Of a stretch of DNA of 64,000 nt, positions 31,136 through 42,154 are shown piece after piece. The stretch's first letter is position 1; every line of letters begins with the position of its first letter. The notes beneath the pieces are model-generated. The model saw only the letters and a program-made list of their open reading frames with translations. It was not told where the DNA came from and did no database searches. Source of the stretch: Calditrichota bacterium (GTDB taxonomy: Bacteria > Calditrichota > Calditrichia > RBG-13-44-9 > J042); the NCBI GenBank assembly GCA_013150955.1, contig JAADJD010000024.1:4514-68513 (forward strand), read 5' to 3'. The position numbers and the translations under genes are program-made.

Positions 31136-32110
31136 TCACTGCAGGCGCAACCCTCACGCCTGCGGTGTCTAATGTAACCCGACTCTCCAGAGTCGGTAGT
31201 CTCCTTCCGCAAAGCGGGAGGAGACTTGGTTTTTTTGCAGCCAGATTATTCCTATTTCCTATGAATTGGCCGGTTGTTCCGCGGGCGTAAAGCCCGCGGC
31301 TACCAGATTGTTCACCATTCCTACCTAATGGCATGATAGGCGCAACCTTCACGCCTGCGCATTCAAATGTAGCCCGACTCTCCAGAGTCGGTAGTCTCCT
31401 TCCGCAAAGCGGGAGGAGACTTGGTTTTTTACGTGCAGGTCATTCCGCAGGCATAAAGCCTGCGGCTACCATTCATTACTGCCAATTGTAAACTGCTCAC
31501 TGGAAAATGGGCGTAAAGCCTGCAACTACCAGACGTCTGCCATTCCATTTTCCAGGTAGGCGCAACCTTCACGCCTGCGCATTCAAATGTAACCCGACTC
31601 TCCAGAGTCGGTAGTCTCCTTCCGCAAAGCGGGAGGAGACTTGATTTATTTTGCAGCCAGATTATTCCTATTTCCCACGGATTGGCCAGTTATTCCGCGG
31701 GCATAAAGCCCGCGACTACCCGATTGTTCACCATTCCTACCTAATGGCACGATATGCGCAACCTTCACGCCTGCACTTTCCAATGTAGCCCGACTCTCCA
31801 GAGTCGGTAGTCTCCTTCCGCGAAGCGGGAGGAGACTTGATTTATTTTGCAGCCAGATTATTCCTATTTCCCACGGATTGGCCGTTTATCCCGCGGGCAT
31901 AAAGCCCGCGGCTACCATTCATTACTGCCAACTGTAAACTGCTCACTGGAAAATGGGCGTAAAGCCTGCAACTACCAGACGTCTGCCATTCCATTTTCCA
32001 GGTAGGCGCAGGCTTCATGCCTGCGCATTCAAATGTAACCCGACTCTCCAGAGTCGGTAGTCTCCTTCCGCGAAGCGGGAGGAGACTATATTTTGTCTGG
32101 GTGTGCAATT
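31136..32110. repeat. Family B cluster of short palindromes
   Basis: Five irregular repeats of about 190-250 bp built from the same modules: GCGGGCATAAAGCCCGCGG, a GGCGCAACCTTCACGCCTGCG stem, CCGACTCT-CC-AGAGTCGG (31179, 31373, 31594, 31790, 32040) and AGTCTCC-TTCCGC...GCGGGA-GGAGACT. Each module is a perfect or near-perfect hairpin. Two stretches, 31470-31640 and 31917-32090, are nearly identical over more than 100 bp. Tracts with 7-nt period (ACTGCCA-ATTGTAA-ACTGCTC-ACTGGAA) separate modules. No gene is present. Confidence 0.88.
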
Positions 32111-32146
32111 TCCTTTTTCCGGATTTTTCATACCGCAGGCATAAAG

Positions 32147-32312
32147 CCAGATTATGCATTCGACCACGAATTACACGAATTAACACCAATAAAACCAATA
32201 AAATACATTGGATTGTGTCGGGATGAAAATGTGTTCCCGGGTTTATTCACGATTTTGTTGATATTTTTTAGATTTATTCGCGTAATTCGCGGTTTCATGT
32301 ATTATTTGGGTT
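32147..32312 (+). repeat. Family A repeat joined to a family B module
   Basis: Full forward copy from CCAGATTATGCATTCGACC to TGTATTATTTGGGTT. Its left end follows directly on ACCGCAGGCATAAAGCC, half of a family B palindrome, whose other half is missing, so A appears to have landed inside B. Confidence 0.85.
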
Positions 32313-32367
32313 GAAGAGGAAAACAGAAAAAAGCGTGCTGCAGTATCCCACCTGTTTTTTGTAAAAA

Positions 32368-32520
32368 ACAAGTCTCCTTCCGCAAAGCGGAAGGAGACTA
32401 CCGACTCTGGAGAGTCGGGCTACATGGATAAAACGCAGGCATAAAGCCCGCGGCTACCATTCTTTACTGCCAACTGCAAACTGCCAACTGCCTACTGGAA
32501 AATGTGCGGCTACCACTACA
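32368..32520 (-). repeat. Family B modules, reverse orientation, with heptamer tract
   Basis: AGTCTCCTTCCGC...GGAAGGAGACT, then CCGACTCTGGAGAGTCGG (32401-32418), an AAAGCCCGCGG module and ACTGCCA-ACTGCAA-ACTGCCA-ACTGCCT-ACTGGAA, an exact 7-nt period. Confidence 0.82.
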
Positions 32521-32527
32521 CACTTGC

Positions 32528-33733
32528 TCACTGGCGAATTTCCACAGCCAGTATGGAAACATCATCTTCCATGATGTCTTTTCGCGTCCACTGTTGTAAA
32601 TCGTCCAGTACCCGCTGGATGCTTTCTTTAAGCGAAAGATGGCGGGAGGCGTTCAGGGTATCCAGTAAACGATCGGTACCATACATCTTCTGATTGGGAG
32701 CCCGGGCTTCGATTATTCCATCGGAGTACATGTAAAACCGATCGCCTTTATCGTAGGGTATCTTCACCTCCGAATATTCCCACTGTTCCATGAACCCAAT
32801 GGGTAATCCCGATACCTGTACCAATCGCGGGCCATTGAACTGCGATATGTGAACAATGGGCGGATGGCCTGCAGAAACAAACCGGAACTCCCGATCGATG
32901 ACGTTGAACAATCCATAAATGATGGTAAAGTACTGTCCGGTTTCGGCGTCCATCTGAAACCGCCGATTCAGCTGGTTGGCCACTTCCGCGGGTGGGGTAA
33001 TCGCGTAACGGGGCGGATTCTCCATGCGGGTTTTGATAATGGAGGATTGATCCAGCACCGGGGACAACAGTCGAGAAAGGGTAACCGCCAGCAAGGCCGC
33101 AGCCACCCCATGACCGCTTACGTCCAGAATGTAGACGCCCAGATTGTTTTCGTCCAGATTAAACACATTCAAAATATCACCGGCCAGTTCCTCGCAGGGT
33201 TCAAAATGCCAGGCCACCTCGAAGTGGGGATTGGCGGGAAGAACAGATGGCAGAAGCGATTCCTGAATTTTTGCGGCCGCCTCCAGATCCCGGCGCATCC
33301 GGCGATTGGCCTCCTCCAGTTCCACATTGCGCTGGGACAATTTTCTTTCCAGATGCACAATACGTTCCCCGGCACGCAGTCGCACCCGCAACTCATCCTG
33401 ATTGAATGGTTTGACCAGAAAATCGTCGGCGCCGGCTTCCATACCCACGACCACATCTTCTTTCATGGCCTTTGCGGTAAGCATGATGATGTACACATAA
33501 TCTTCGCGAGGGTACTCCCGAATCCGCCGCACCAGCTCCAGTCCGTCCATGACCGGCATCATCCAATCGGTAATGATCAGGGAAAAATGATCAGACTGGA
33601 ATTTTCTCCAGGCCTCTTCCCCATTCTTCACCACAACCACTTCATAACCCCAGCGTTCCAGTGTTTTCTGCAACAACCGACGGGAAATGTTGTCATCATC
33701 GGCAACCAGAATCTTGAACCCTTTTTCGCTCAT
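32528..33733 (-). CDS. Receiver-controlled PP2C (SpoIIE-type) phosphatase
   Basis: 401 residues. Receiver domain at 1-125 with acidic residues at 12-14, Asp56 (IITDWMMPVMDG) and Lys in LVKPFNQ; a coiled-coil linker (about 125-165, ERIVHLERKLSQRNVELEEANRRM); then a PPM/PP2C domain of the RsbU/SpoIIE group with metal-ligand acids in CEELAGDILN, ILDVSGHGVAAAL and the final MEDDVSILAVEI. The usual substrate of this class is a phosphorylated anti-anti-sigma factor, so the output is sigma-factor release by partner switching; no STAS or kinase partner gene is next to it. It starts 21 bp after the hybrid kinase stop, so phosphorylation by that kinase is the likely input. Confidence 0.95.
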   Translation of the reverse strand: MSEKGFKILVADDDNISRRLLQKTLERWGYEVVVVKNGEEAWRKFQSDHFSLIITDWMMPVMDGLELVRRIREYPREDYVYIIMLTAKAMKEDVVVGMEAGADDFLVKPFNQDELRVRLRAGERIVHLERKLSQRNVELEEANRRMRRDLEAAAKIQESLLPSVLPANPHFEVAWHFEPCEELAGDILNVFNLDENNLGVYILDVSGHGVAAALLAVTLSRLLSPVLDQSSIIKTRMENPPRYAITPPAEVANQLNRRFQMDAETGQYFTIIYGLFNVIDREFRFVSAGHPPIVHISQFNGPRLVQVSGLPIGFMEQWEYSEVKIPYDKGDRFYMYSDGIIEARAPNQKMYGTDRLLDTLNASRHLSLKESIQRVLDDLQQWTRKDIMEDDVSILAVEIRQ

Positions 33734-33754
33734 GACGATCCTTTTCGCTTGGAT

Positions 33755-36637
33755 TTAATGGTGAACACCAACCGCTTTTTTATCCACAGAAACAAATCGC
33801 CGGATCTCATTTTCCAGTTCTTCCCGACGAATGGGTTTGGTGACGTATCCATCCATGCCGGCATCCAGGCATTTTTCTCGATCCCCTTTCATGGCGTGGG
33901 CGGTTAAAGCGATGATAGGGGTGTGCTGTCCAGTGGACTTTTCCAGTCGCCGGATCTCTGCGGTCGCCTCAAATCCATCCATCTCGGGCATCTGAACATC
34001 CATCAGGATGAGATCCACGTTTTGATTGCGCCACAACTGAACGGCTTCGTTGCCATTGTTGGCAACAATCACAGAACATCCCAATTTTTGCAATAATCGG
34101 ACTGCCAGTTTTTGATTTACCGCATTATCTTCGGCAAGCAAAATTTTAACCCCTTCCAGGGGGCGGGCGGAATCCTGTGAATGGGTGCGAGACGTTCGCG
34201 GTTTCCGGGAAGCGGGTCGCTTTCGCTCCGACGACTCTATCAGCGCCCGCAAAATCACGTCCAGCAATTCCGAAGCGGTAACCGGCTTAATCAAATACGC
34301 ATTAATAGAAAGGGTACGACAACGGGCCAAATCTTCCGGCCGTCCACCCGAAGTCAGCATAATCACAGGCAGATTTTTACCATTCCGCATTCTCCGCACC
34401 CGTTCAACAAACTCAAATCCATCGATTTCCGGCATCTGCCCATCGGTGATGATCAAACGAAAGCGCCGGGGGGCCGCGGACAATTGCGTCAGCGCCTCAT
34501 CTGCAGAGGCGACAACTGTGGGATTCATCTCCCATCCAAGCAGCATCTGCTCCAGCAGTCGGCGATTGATGACATTGTCATCGACCACCAGCACGGGCAA
34601 CCCTTTGAGGCTTTCCACCTGCTGGAGCGATGGTTTTTGCAGGGAAGGTTCCGCAATTGCGAAACGCACCGTAAAATGGAATACGCTGCCCATGCCCACT
34701 TGTTGATCGGTCTGAATAAAGTGAACAATTTCTTCCGGCAACGGACTTTCCACCCACATGCGTCCTCCCATCAGTTCCACCAGCTGGCGGGAAATGGCAA
34801 GTCCCAGACCCGTTCCACCGTACTTGCGTGTCGTCGATCCGTCCGCCTGTGTAAAGACCTCAAAAATTTTTTCCTGTTTGTCCTCTGGAATGCCGATACC
34901 GGTATCGATAACCTGAAAATGCAGCCAGGTGCGTGTGTCCGATTGCCCCGCCGTTTCCGATTTTTGTTCAAACACCCGCACCAAAATCTGCCCCACATCG
35001 GTAAATTTAATGGCGTTGCCAACCAGGTTTACCAGCACCTGACGCAGACGGCCGGCATCGCCCACTACCCATTCCGGGATCTGTGGATCGATCCAGTAGA
35101 CCAGTTCCAGTTCCTTTTGACTGGCACGAAAGCTAAGCGTCTTGAGCGTTTCACCAATGGTTTCGCGCAAATCAAAGGGTTCTTCAACCAGATCCAGCTT
35201 CCCCGCTTCGATTTTGGAAAAGTCCAGAATGTCATTAATGATCATCAACAAATTCTCTGCGGATTGTTTCACCAGCTCCAGATATTCCCGTTGTTGGGGC
35301 TGCAGATCGGTCTCCAGGGCCAGTTCGGTCATACCCAGAATACCGTTCATCGGGGTGCGAATCTCATGGCTCATGTTGGCCAGGAATTCGCTTTTTGCCC
35401 GACTTGCGGCTTCCGCCACTTCCTTCGCCTTTCGAAGTGCTTCTTCTGCCCGTTTTCTCTCCGTGATATCGCGGATAATTCCTGTAAAATACACCTGATC
35501 CCCCACCTTCCAGGTGGCCAGAGAAAGTTCGATTGGAAATTCTGTTCCATCTTTCTTCAATCCCTCAAGCTCAAGGGTTTTGCCGATGACTTTATATTTT
35601 CCTCCTTTACTAATTCGATCCAAACCTTTCTGATGACGCTCCCGGTAGCGCTGCGGCATGAGAATAGTTAGCGACTTGCCCAGAACCTCCTTTTCCTCAT
35701 ACCCAAAAATTTGCTTCGCCCCTTTGTTCCAGGAGATGATTTTCCCCTGAGTATCTGCCGTGATAATGGCATCATTTGCCGATTGCGTAATGGCTCGCAA
35801 CCGCATTTCCTTTTCCCGCAACGCTTTCTCAACCAATTTTCTTTCGGCAATTTCCTCCTGTAATTCCCGGGTACGTTCGATGACTTTCAGCTCCAGATCT
35901 TGGTGAGCTTTTTGCAATTCTTCTTCTGCTTTTTTACGAACATATATTTCCTTTTGTAATTTCGCATTCATCTCACTTAATGCCTGAAAGTTCCGTTTAA
36001 CCTTATTCACCATGGGCCGGAAAATCACCAGCGCTTCTAAAACCAGAAGGATCAAAACCGCCGTTACAATGAACGTTTCGTACTTTTTCAATTGTTCTAC
36101 ACGAACACGGGCTTCCTTATCATATTGAAAAACGATTTTATCCATGATTTCCAGAAATATCGGAGACGCCATCAGCACATTTTGCACTAATGGTGAATCA
36201 ATGGTGAGGCGCTCTAACGTTTTCATGTCCATTTTCAACAAATCTTCAACCGATGTCCGAATTAATCGAAAATACGGATCGATTTCCCGGAACAACTGAA
36301 TCACTTCTTCACTATTATCGCCATGTAATTTAAGCGTTTCGTCCCCATGAATTAATCCCAGATGAACCCGCACCCATTGCTGGAGCGTATTTTCCAGCTG
36401 CTGACGATCATCCATTCGGTCGGTTATAACACTGGGCTGGACTAAAAGCAATACTTCCTTGGTGAGTTTTTGAGACAACATTCTCTGGCGACCGGATAAA
36501 TTAATTACCGGAGCGTCAGACTCCTGCTTATGCAGAACGATTCGTATCAACGAGTAAGCGGTGCTGCTTAAAATTGCCATTAATGATAGGGCAACAATAT
36601 ATCGTAAAGTGAGTTCTCTGATATTCGTCTTAAACAT
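33755..36637 (-). CDS. Membrane hybrid histidine kinase with PilJ-like sensor and two receivers
   Basis: 960 residues. First membrane helix at about 13-32; a periplasmic helical sensor with LSGRQRMLSQKLTKE, the hallmark of the PilJ/NarX-like family; second helix at about 188-208; coiled coil; PAS domain (about 280-395, SANDAIITADTQGKIISWNK...GYEEKEVLGK); HisKA with His424 ([11 protein letters not shown]); HATPase_c with [18 protein letters not shown] and GGTGLGL; receiver 1 from about 679 with Asp732 (IITDGQMPEIDG); receiver 2 from about 830 with Asp880 ([11 protein letters not shown]). No Hpt domain is present, so transfer onward needs another protein, possibly the receiver-phosphatase encoded 21 bp downstream. 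It starts 89 bp after the 1714-residue kinase. Confidence 0.94.
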   Translation of the reverse strand: MFKTNIRELTLRYIVALSLMAILSSTAYSLIRIVLHKQESDAPVINLSGRQRMLSQKLTKEVLLLVQPSVITDRMDDRQQLENTLQQWVRVHLGLIHGDETLKLHGDNSEEVIQLFREIDPYFRLIRTSVEDLLKMDMKTLERLTIDSPLVQNVLMASPIFLEIMDKIVFQYDKEARVRVEQLKKYETFIVTAVLILLVLEALVIFRPMVNKVKRNFQALSEMNAKLQKEIYVRKKAEEELQKAHQDLELKVIERTRELQEEIAERKLVEKALREKEMRLRAITQSANDAIITADTQGKIISWNKGAKQIFGYEEKEVLGKSLTILMPQRYRERHQKGLDRISKGGKYKVIGKTLELEGLKKDGTEFPIELSLATWKVGDQVYFTGIIRDITERKRAEEALRKAKEVAEAASRAKSEFLANMSHEIRTPMNGILGMTELALETDLQPQQREYLELVKQSAENLLMIINDILDFSKIEAGKLDLVEEPFDLRETIGETLKTLSFRASQKELELVYWIDPQIPEWVVGDAGRLRQVLVNLVGNAIKFTDVGQILVRVFEQKSETAGQSDTRTWLHFQVIDTGIGIPEDKQEKIFEVFTQADGSTTRKYGGTGLGLAISRQLVELMGGRMWVESPLPEEIVHFIQTDQQVGMGSVFHFTVRFAIAEPSLQKPSLQQVESLKGLPVLVVDDNVINRRLLEQMLLGWEMNPTVVASADEALTQLSAAPRRFRLIITDGQMPEIDGFEFVERVRRMRNGKNLPVIMLTSGGRPEDLARCRTLSINAYLIKPVTASELLDVILRALIESSERKRPASRKPRTSRTHSQDSARPLEGVKILLAEDNAVNQKLAVRLLQKLGCSVIVANNGNEAVQLWRNQNVDLILMDVQMPEMDGFEATAEIRRLEKSTGQHTPIIALTAHAMKGDREKCLDAGMDGYVTKPIRREELENEIRRFVSVDKKAVGVHH

Positions 36638-36726
36638 ACCCCCCTCACTGTTTTTTATATCAATCCCCCTTCAGAAATTGCTATCACCATTTTGGCCCTC
36701 AATTTCCCCACCCAAATCTTGAGTCC

Positions 36727-39700
36727 TCAACTCTCTGGTTGAACAGCCTTTTCCTTTAATTTTAAATAAAACTTCTCTAATACAGCTTCCAGCTCCTGCC
36801 GTTTAATTGGCTTGGTGATGTAGTCATCCATTCCGGCTTCCAGGCACTTTTCTCGATCCCCCTGCATGGCATGAGCCGTCAACGCAATAATGGGAATGCG
36901 TCCCCCATTGCGGGTGGCCTCCAGCTCCCGGATGTTCCGGGTGGCCGTTAAACCATCCATTTCGGGCATTTGCACATCCATTAAAATCAGATCAAACTGA
37001 CCTTTTTGATACATGCGAATGGCTTCCAGCCCATTGTTGGCGATGCTCACCCGATACCCCATCTTCTCCAACAAGCGGCGGGCCAGTTTCTGGTTTACTG
37101 CATTATCTTCGGCCACCAGAATGTGCAAATCTTTAGACGGCGGGGCATCTGCCGTGCGCTCCGTAGCCGGTGCCGATGGTGCTTCCGTTGTAGCGCTGGC
37201 ATGGAACAATTCCATCATGGCGTTGAACAATTCCGATGGTGCTGCCGGCTTAATCAAACACTTAATTTTTTCTTTTCGCGTCAGGCGAACGGGATTGCGT
37301 TTCTGATCCGTGGAAACGAGGGCAATGATGGAAAGCGATTCCAGCAGGGAATTGTCCAGAATCCGCTGCATGAACGCCTCGTTCAAATCGTCATTTACAT
37401 CCATATCCACTACCAGCAGGCGATGCGGTTTTCCATTTCGGGCGTCTTCCTCCAGGCGCTGGAATCCCTCCTGATAATCCTCCACACATTCCACCTGCAA
37501 GCCCCACTGCCGAAGCACATCGGCAACAAACTGGCGATTGGTTGGATGCGAATCGATGACCAGCACCCGCATGCCCTGCCAGTCCACATATTCTCCAGCC
37601 TCAACCGTGGTGTCGGACTGTTCGTTGATCTGAAAACAGGCCGTGAAGTGGAATACACTCCCGGGGCCACCGCGCTCGTCCCTGGGCAGGGTGTTGGGAC
37701 TTTCCACCCAGATTTCCCCATTCATCAGTTGCACCAGTTTTTTACAGATGGCCAGGCCCAATCCCGTCCCCCCAAATTTTCGGGTCACCGACGCATCCGC
37801 CTGGGAAAACGCGTCGAATATGACCTGCAATTTCTCTTCCGGCACGCCGATGCCCGTATCGGCCACCGAAAAATGCAGGCACACCTGACCATCCCGCCGG
37901 TACCGCGGTTCAACCCGAACCACCACCTCACCTTCGTGGGTAAACTTGATGGCATTGCCCACCAGATTTACCAGAATCTGGCGCAATCGGGCGGGATCGC
38001 CAATCAGGGCATCGGGACAATCCGGGTGTACATAATAGGCCAGTTCAATCTGCCGCTGATGCGCCTTTACCGCCAGGCTCTTCATGGTGTGGCCAATTTC
38101 GTCCCGCAGCTTAAAATCCACCGACTCCAGTTCCAGCTTCCCGGCCTCGATTTTTGAAAAGTCCAGAATATCATTAATAATGGTTAATAGCGATTCGGCC
38201 GAGGAACGAATAATTTCCAGATAATCCCGCTGTTCCGGGGTGAGATCGGTTTCCAGCGCCAGCTCCGTCATCCCGATGATGCCGTTCATCGGGGTGCGAA
38301 TTTCATGGCTCATGTTGGCCAGGAATTCACTCTTGGCGCGGGTGGCATCTTCGGCCCTCTGACGGGCAATTTCCAGCTCGTTAATTGTAATGGTGAGCTG
38401 ATTGGCCTGCTCTTCCAGCGCCATCTTGGCTTCTTCCAGGTCGGCGGCATATTGTTCCAGATCTTTTTCCGCCAGCTTGCGCTCGGTAATATCCCGAAAT
38501 ACCACCTGATAGGCCTGTTTCCCCTGATAAATGGTGGGAACGGCCGCCACCTCGGCATAAAACTCGCTGCCGTCCAGCCGCAGCAGGACTTCGTCAATGA
38601 GCGGCGCTTCCTTCTCCACCTCCATCTTCTTAATGCGCTCCCGCACAATGTCGTGATAATCCGGGTGCACGAATTTTAAAATGGGTTGCCCGATGAAATC
38701 TTCCGGTTTTTCTCCTCCAAAAATGCGAATCCCCGCGGGATTGATAAACCGAATGACACCATCCTGATGAATAATGATGCCGTCCGGGCTCAATTCCACC
38801 AGCCGACGGTAGCGCTCTTCGCTTTCCAGGCGCGCCTGCTCATTCTTTTTGCGCTCGGTAATGTCTTCCTTCACCGCCAGAAAATGGGTAATCCTGCCGT
38901 CCTCATCCTTGATTGGGGAAATGATCGCCGACTCCCAGAATAATTCCCCATTCTTCTTTTTATTGCAGAACTCCCCACGCCAGACCTGCCCCGAAGTGAT
39001 GGTTTCCCACAACTCCCGATACATTTCCGGGGGATGCACGCCGGACTTGAGAATGTTGGTCTTCTTGCCCCGAACCTCATCCAGGGTGTATCCGGTAATT
39101 TCAGTAAATCGGGGATTGGCGTATTCAATGCGGCCTTCCGTATCGGTAATTACAATGACGTTGGCACTTTGCTCCACTGCAAAGGAGAGTTTCCGGAGCA
39201 TGTCCCGCTGCTCCCGTTGATCGGTAATATCGATGGCAATGACGAATACGCCCTGAACGTGCCCCCGCTCATCCCGGTAAGGCAGAAATTTGCAATCAAA
39301 ATAATGCCCATCGATGGTCAGGGTTTTTTCAATTTTTTCCCCGCGAAGAGCTTCTTCCACCGCATGTAAAATTTCGGGATACCAGTCGTACAGATCGTAA
39401 ATGTTGTGTCCCAGCATTTGCCAGGTGGTCATCTGAATCCCCCTAACGCCCTGTCCCTCGGCCAGGATGAACTTCCCATTGCGATCGACGGCAAACATCA
39501 TCACAGGCAGGTGATTGATGAGCGTCTTCAGCCGTTCCTGACTCTCGCGGAGGGCTTTTTCAGCCCGCTGCCGACGGGCTTCCAGAAATCGCTGACGGAT
39601 GAGTAGCACCGCCAGGAACAACAACAGAGCGGCGTACACCATAAACGCGGGGTACGACATGTACCAGGGCGGCAGAATCTCCACCGGAATTTCGGTAATG

Positions 39701-41871
39701 CCACTCCACAGCATACCGCTCTGCTGCGCTTTTACCTGAAAGATGTATTTACCAGGGGTGAGATTGCGGTAGACCACCCGATTTTGCTGATAGGGCGTCC
39801 GCCAGGCATCGTCGTAGCCCAGCAGGCGAACCTTGTAGATCACCTTATCGCCGGGATAAACCAGAGAAGAAAACCGGATTTCCAGGTAAGCCTCCGAAGA
39901 ACGCACCCGGATTGGCTCCAGCTTGCCCCAGGTTTCGCGGGAATCCAGATTCAGATTTAAGATCTGCGGATTGGGGGTCTGCACCGGTTCCAAACTGCGG
40001 TGGTTGTAATAGGCAATTCCTTCGTAAGTGCCAAACCAGAGCGTACCACGGGAATCCTGCACAATGGATCGAAAGGCGATGGTGGTGCCGGGCAATCCAT
40101 CCCGATCGTTAAAACGCAGGAGCTGTCCCCGGTAATATCGGAACACGCCAACTTCCGTGCCAATCCAGAGCGATCCCCGATCGTCCAGAAACAGCGCTTT
40201 GATGGGCAAATCCGCAATTTCCTGCAAACTCTCCGGAATCGAAATGCTGCCGTGGTTCTGGCGCCACAAACCCCGATTGGTTCCCAGCCAGATTACCCCT
40301 TCGGCATCGATCGCCAGATCATTGACCTGTAGATCCAGAGCGGAAGAATCCGGCAGCGGACAGCTGATGTTCTCGAAATACCTTCCGTCCGGATGGAAAC
40401 GGTACAAATAGGTCTGATTTCCCTGCGAACCCAGATAAATCTGCCCATCTTTTCCCTTTCGGATAACGTGAATGGGAGAATAAATGCCGCGATCCATTCC
40501 CATGCGGATAAAGGAACCGTCCCGATGCCATTCAAACACCGCTGCACAATTGCTCAATGCCACCCAGATGGTGTCCGTGGAAAAAGGGAAAAAATCAAAA
40601 ATGGTGGAATTTTCACAAAAATAGATGGCCTTGTTTCTTGATCCGGGATAAAGCGTCATTCGCCCATCCTCGTGCCCCAGAATCATTTGATCCCCCAGGG
40701 GAAGAATGGCCGAAATCATCGCATTGAACGGATTGCGGTGAAAATTGGCAATTTCCCGCAGCTCCCTCTGGCTGGCTCCGCGGGACGCCGTAAAAATGCG
40801 GAGCCCATTGGTGGCATAGAGTTGTCCCTGCGGATCCAGTGCCAGCATCTCCACCGAAAAATTGGAAAACTCCAGTACCGGGGTAAAATCCAGGGGATAC
40901 AAAAACACCAGCCCATCATCCTTGCTGACCCAGATTCCACCGTGCTGGCCTTTGTAAATATCGTTGACCACGCCATCGGGAACTTCCGGCAATGTTCGGT
41001 AGGTTATTTTCCCGTCCTGCATCTCCAGGTGAAACATGCCATGCCCGCTGGTGCCAATCAGAAAATGCCCTGGTGAAATTTGAATTATGACCTGCACACT
41101 GGGAATCCGAGCGACCGGTTTCAGGATGACAAATTCCCGTTCTGGATTCAGGGTAAACTGGAAAATCCCCCGATTCCCGCCCACCCAGATGGTGGAGTCG
41201 TTTAATGGCAATACGGCGTTAATGGTGAAACGACCCGGACGGTTTTTAAACTCAATCGGTTCAAAACGGTCGTCTTCGCTGTTCAAGCGGAATAAATATC
41301 CCTGACGGGAAGTGGCATAAATCTGACGATGTGGCCCGGAAAAAATAAAAAACGATCGGATATAGCTATGGGCCCAGTACTTTTCCTCAAATTCGTACCG
41401 CTTCAGCTGGCCATTGGCGTAACGCACGATGCCAACCGGTTCACTGATCCATACATTTTGCTGATGATCTTCATATAGAAATTTTGGAAAGAAAATGGTC
41501 GTATCGGTAACCACCCGACTTCCCGGTAGGAAGGGCTGAAACTCCGGGTGCAGACCATCGCCGGTTTTTACATAAATTCCCCCGTCTGTGATCACGTACA
41601 ACCTGCCCGAGGGCCCATAGGCAAAGTGCTTGATGTAATTCTGGGGCGGTTGCAAATCAAATTTTTTAAACTCGACCCCATCAAAGCGTACCAGCCCGTT
41701 GTCTGTGGCAACCCAGATGAATCCATTTTCATCCTGAATGGTGGCTTTGGTAAGGTTAGAAGGCAGGCCGGTTTTTACGGTAAATAATTGTACCCCATAA
41801 TCATGGGAATATGAATGAAGCGTGAAAATTCCAATAATAAACACCCAGACAAAACGGTAGAATGAGACCAT
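36727..41871 (-). CDS. Giant hybrid histidine kinase with propeller sensor, three PAS domains and two receivers
   Basis: 1714 residues. Signal peptide at about 1-23; fourteen or so propeller units ([21 protein letters not shown] type) up to about 680; a Y_Y_Y domain ([20 protein letters not shown]); membrane helix at about 755-775; three PAS domains in the range about 790-1150; coiled coil; HisKA with His1189; HATPase_c; receiver 1 from about 1434 where the acidic pair is reduced ([10 protein letters not shown]) although VVDMDV keeps an Asp and LIKP keeps the Lys, so it may be a poor acceptor; and receiver 2 from about 1584 with Asp1632. The domain logic is that of a periplasmic ligand sensor feeding an internal phosphorelay. 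It heads a probable three-gene operon with the next hybrid kinase and the PP2C phosphatase. Confidence 0.94.
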   Translation of the reverse strand: MVSFYRFVWVFIIGIFTLHSYSHDYGVQLFTVKTGLPSNLTKATIQDENGFIWVATDNGLVRFDGVEFKKFDLQPPQNYIKHFAYGPSGRLYVITDGGIYVKTGDGLHPEFQPFLPGSRVVTDTTIFFPKFLYEDHQQNVWISEPVGIVRYANGQLKRYEFEEKYWAHSYIRSFFIFSGPHRQIYATSRQGYLFRLNSEDDRFEPIEFKNRPGRFTINAVLPLNDSTIWVGGNRGIFQFTLNPEREFVILKPVARIPSVQVIIQISPGHFLIGTSGHGMFHLEMQDGKITYRTLPEVPDGVVNDIYKGQHGGIWVSKDDGLVFLYPLDFTPVLEFSNFSVEMLALDPQGQLYATNGLRIFTASRGASQRELREIANFHRNPFNAMISAILPLGDQMILGHEDGRMTLYPGSRNKAIYFCENSTIFDFFPFSTDTIWVALSNCAAVFEWHRDGSFIRMGMDRGIYSPIHVIRKGKDGQIYLGSQGNQTYLYRFHPDGRYFENISCPLPDSSALDLQVNDLAIDAEGVIWLGTNRGLWRQNHGSISIPESLQEIADLPIKALFLDDRGSLWIGTEVGVFRYYRGQLLRFNDRDGLPGTTIAFRSIVQDSRGTLWFGTYEGIAYYNHRSLEPVQTPNPQILNLNLDSRETWGKLEPIRVRSSEAYLEIRFSSLVYPGDKVIYKVRLLGYDDAWRTPYQQNRVVYRNLTPGKYIFQVKAQQSGMLWSGITEIPVEILPPWYMSYPAFMVYAALLLFLAVLLIRQRFLEARRQRAEKALRESQERLKTLINHLPVMMFAVDRNGKFILAEGQGVRGIQMTTWQMLGHNIYDLYDWYPEILHAVEEALRGEKIEKTLTIDGHYFDCKFLPYRDERGHVQGVFVIAIDITDQREQRDMLRKLSFAVEQSANVIVITDTEGRIEYANPRFTEITGYTLDEVRGKKTNILKSGVHPPEMYRELWETITSGQVWRGEFCNKKKNGELFWESAIISPIKDEDGRITHFLAVKEDITERKKNEQARLESEERYRRLVELSPDGIIIHQDGVIRFINPAGIRIFGGEKPEDFIGQPILKFVHPDYHDIVRERIKKMEVEKEAPLIDEVLLRLDGSEFYAEVAAVPTIYQGKQAYQVVFRDITERKLAEKDLEQYAADLEEAKMALEEQANQLTITINELEIARQRAEDATRAKSEFLANMSHEIRTPMNGIIGMTELALETDLTPEQRDYLEIIRSSAESLLTIINDILDFSKIEAGKLELESVDFKLRDEIGHTMKSLAVKAHQRQIELAYYVHPDCPDALIGDPARLRQILVNLVGNAIKFTHEGEVVVRVEPRYRRDGQVCLHFSVADTGIGVPEEKLQVIFDAFSQADASVTRKFGGTGLGLAICKKLVQLMNGEIWVESPNTLPRDERGGPGSVFHFTACFQINEQSDTTVEAGEYVDWQGMRVLVIDSHPTNRQFVADVLRQWGLQVECVEDYQEGFQRLEEDARNGKPHRLLVVDMDVNDDLNEAFMQRILDNSLLESLSIIALVSTDQKRNPVRLTRKEKIKCLIKPAAPSELFNAMMELFHASATTEAPSAPATERTADAPPSKDLHILVAEDNAVNQKLARRLLEKMGYRVSIANNGLEAIRMYQKGQFDLILMDVQMPEMDGLTATRNIRELEATRNGGRIPIIALTAHAMQGDREKCLEAGMDDYITKPIKRQELEAVLEKFYLKLKEKAVQPES

Positions 41872-42082
41872 AACACCCTTCCCTGTTTGCTATAATTCCC
41901 ATACACCCTCCTCTCCACCCATCCGCTAAAATTCTGATTACTTTAATCGACAATTTTTGAAGATGGTTAAGAAAATGGCCAAATTATAAGTTTAGATTTT
42001 TCATAGCTCAACAAACGATCTTTTCCGGATGATTGATGATTCCAGAAGGGGAAATTTTCAAATTTCTGCAATTTTTTTTCAC

Positions 42083-42111
42083 TTTACGGATTTTTAAAAA
42101 TGGATTATATT
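42083..42111 (+). promoter_or_regulatory. Sigma-70-like promoter of the aldolase gene
   Basis: TTTACG (42083-42088) and TATATT (42106-42111) separated by 17 bp. Transcription should start near 42118, leaving a leader of about 37 nt before the AGGAGG site. The rest of the 283-bp divergent region is AT-rich with no other feature I can support. Confidence 0.6.
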
Positions 42112-42154
42112 ACCACAAGTTTAATCAAACAAAAAAACGAGCAGGAGGGTCACC

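Noticed and set aside
31136-32110. CRISPR array
   Set aside because: The repeats are palindromic modules of unequal spacing, without uniform spacers, and no cas gene is near.
31128-32198. Open frames of 74 and 118 codons (31128-31352 and 31842-32198, minus)
   Set aside because: Translation of family B modules, visible as repeated peptide blocks such as LLPLCGRRLPTLESRV.
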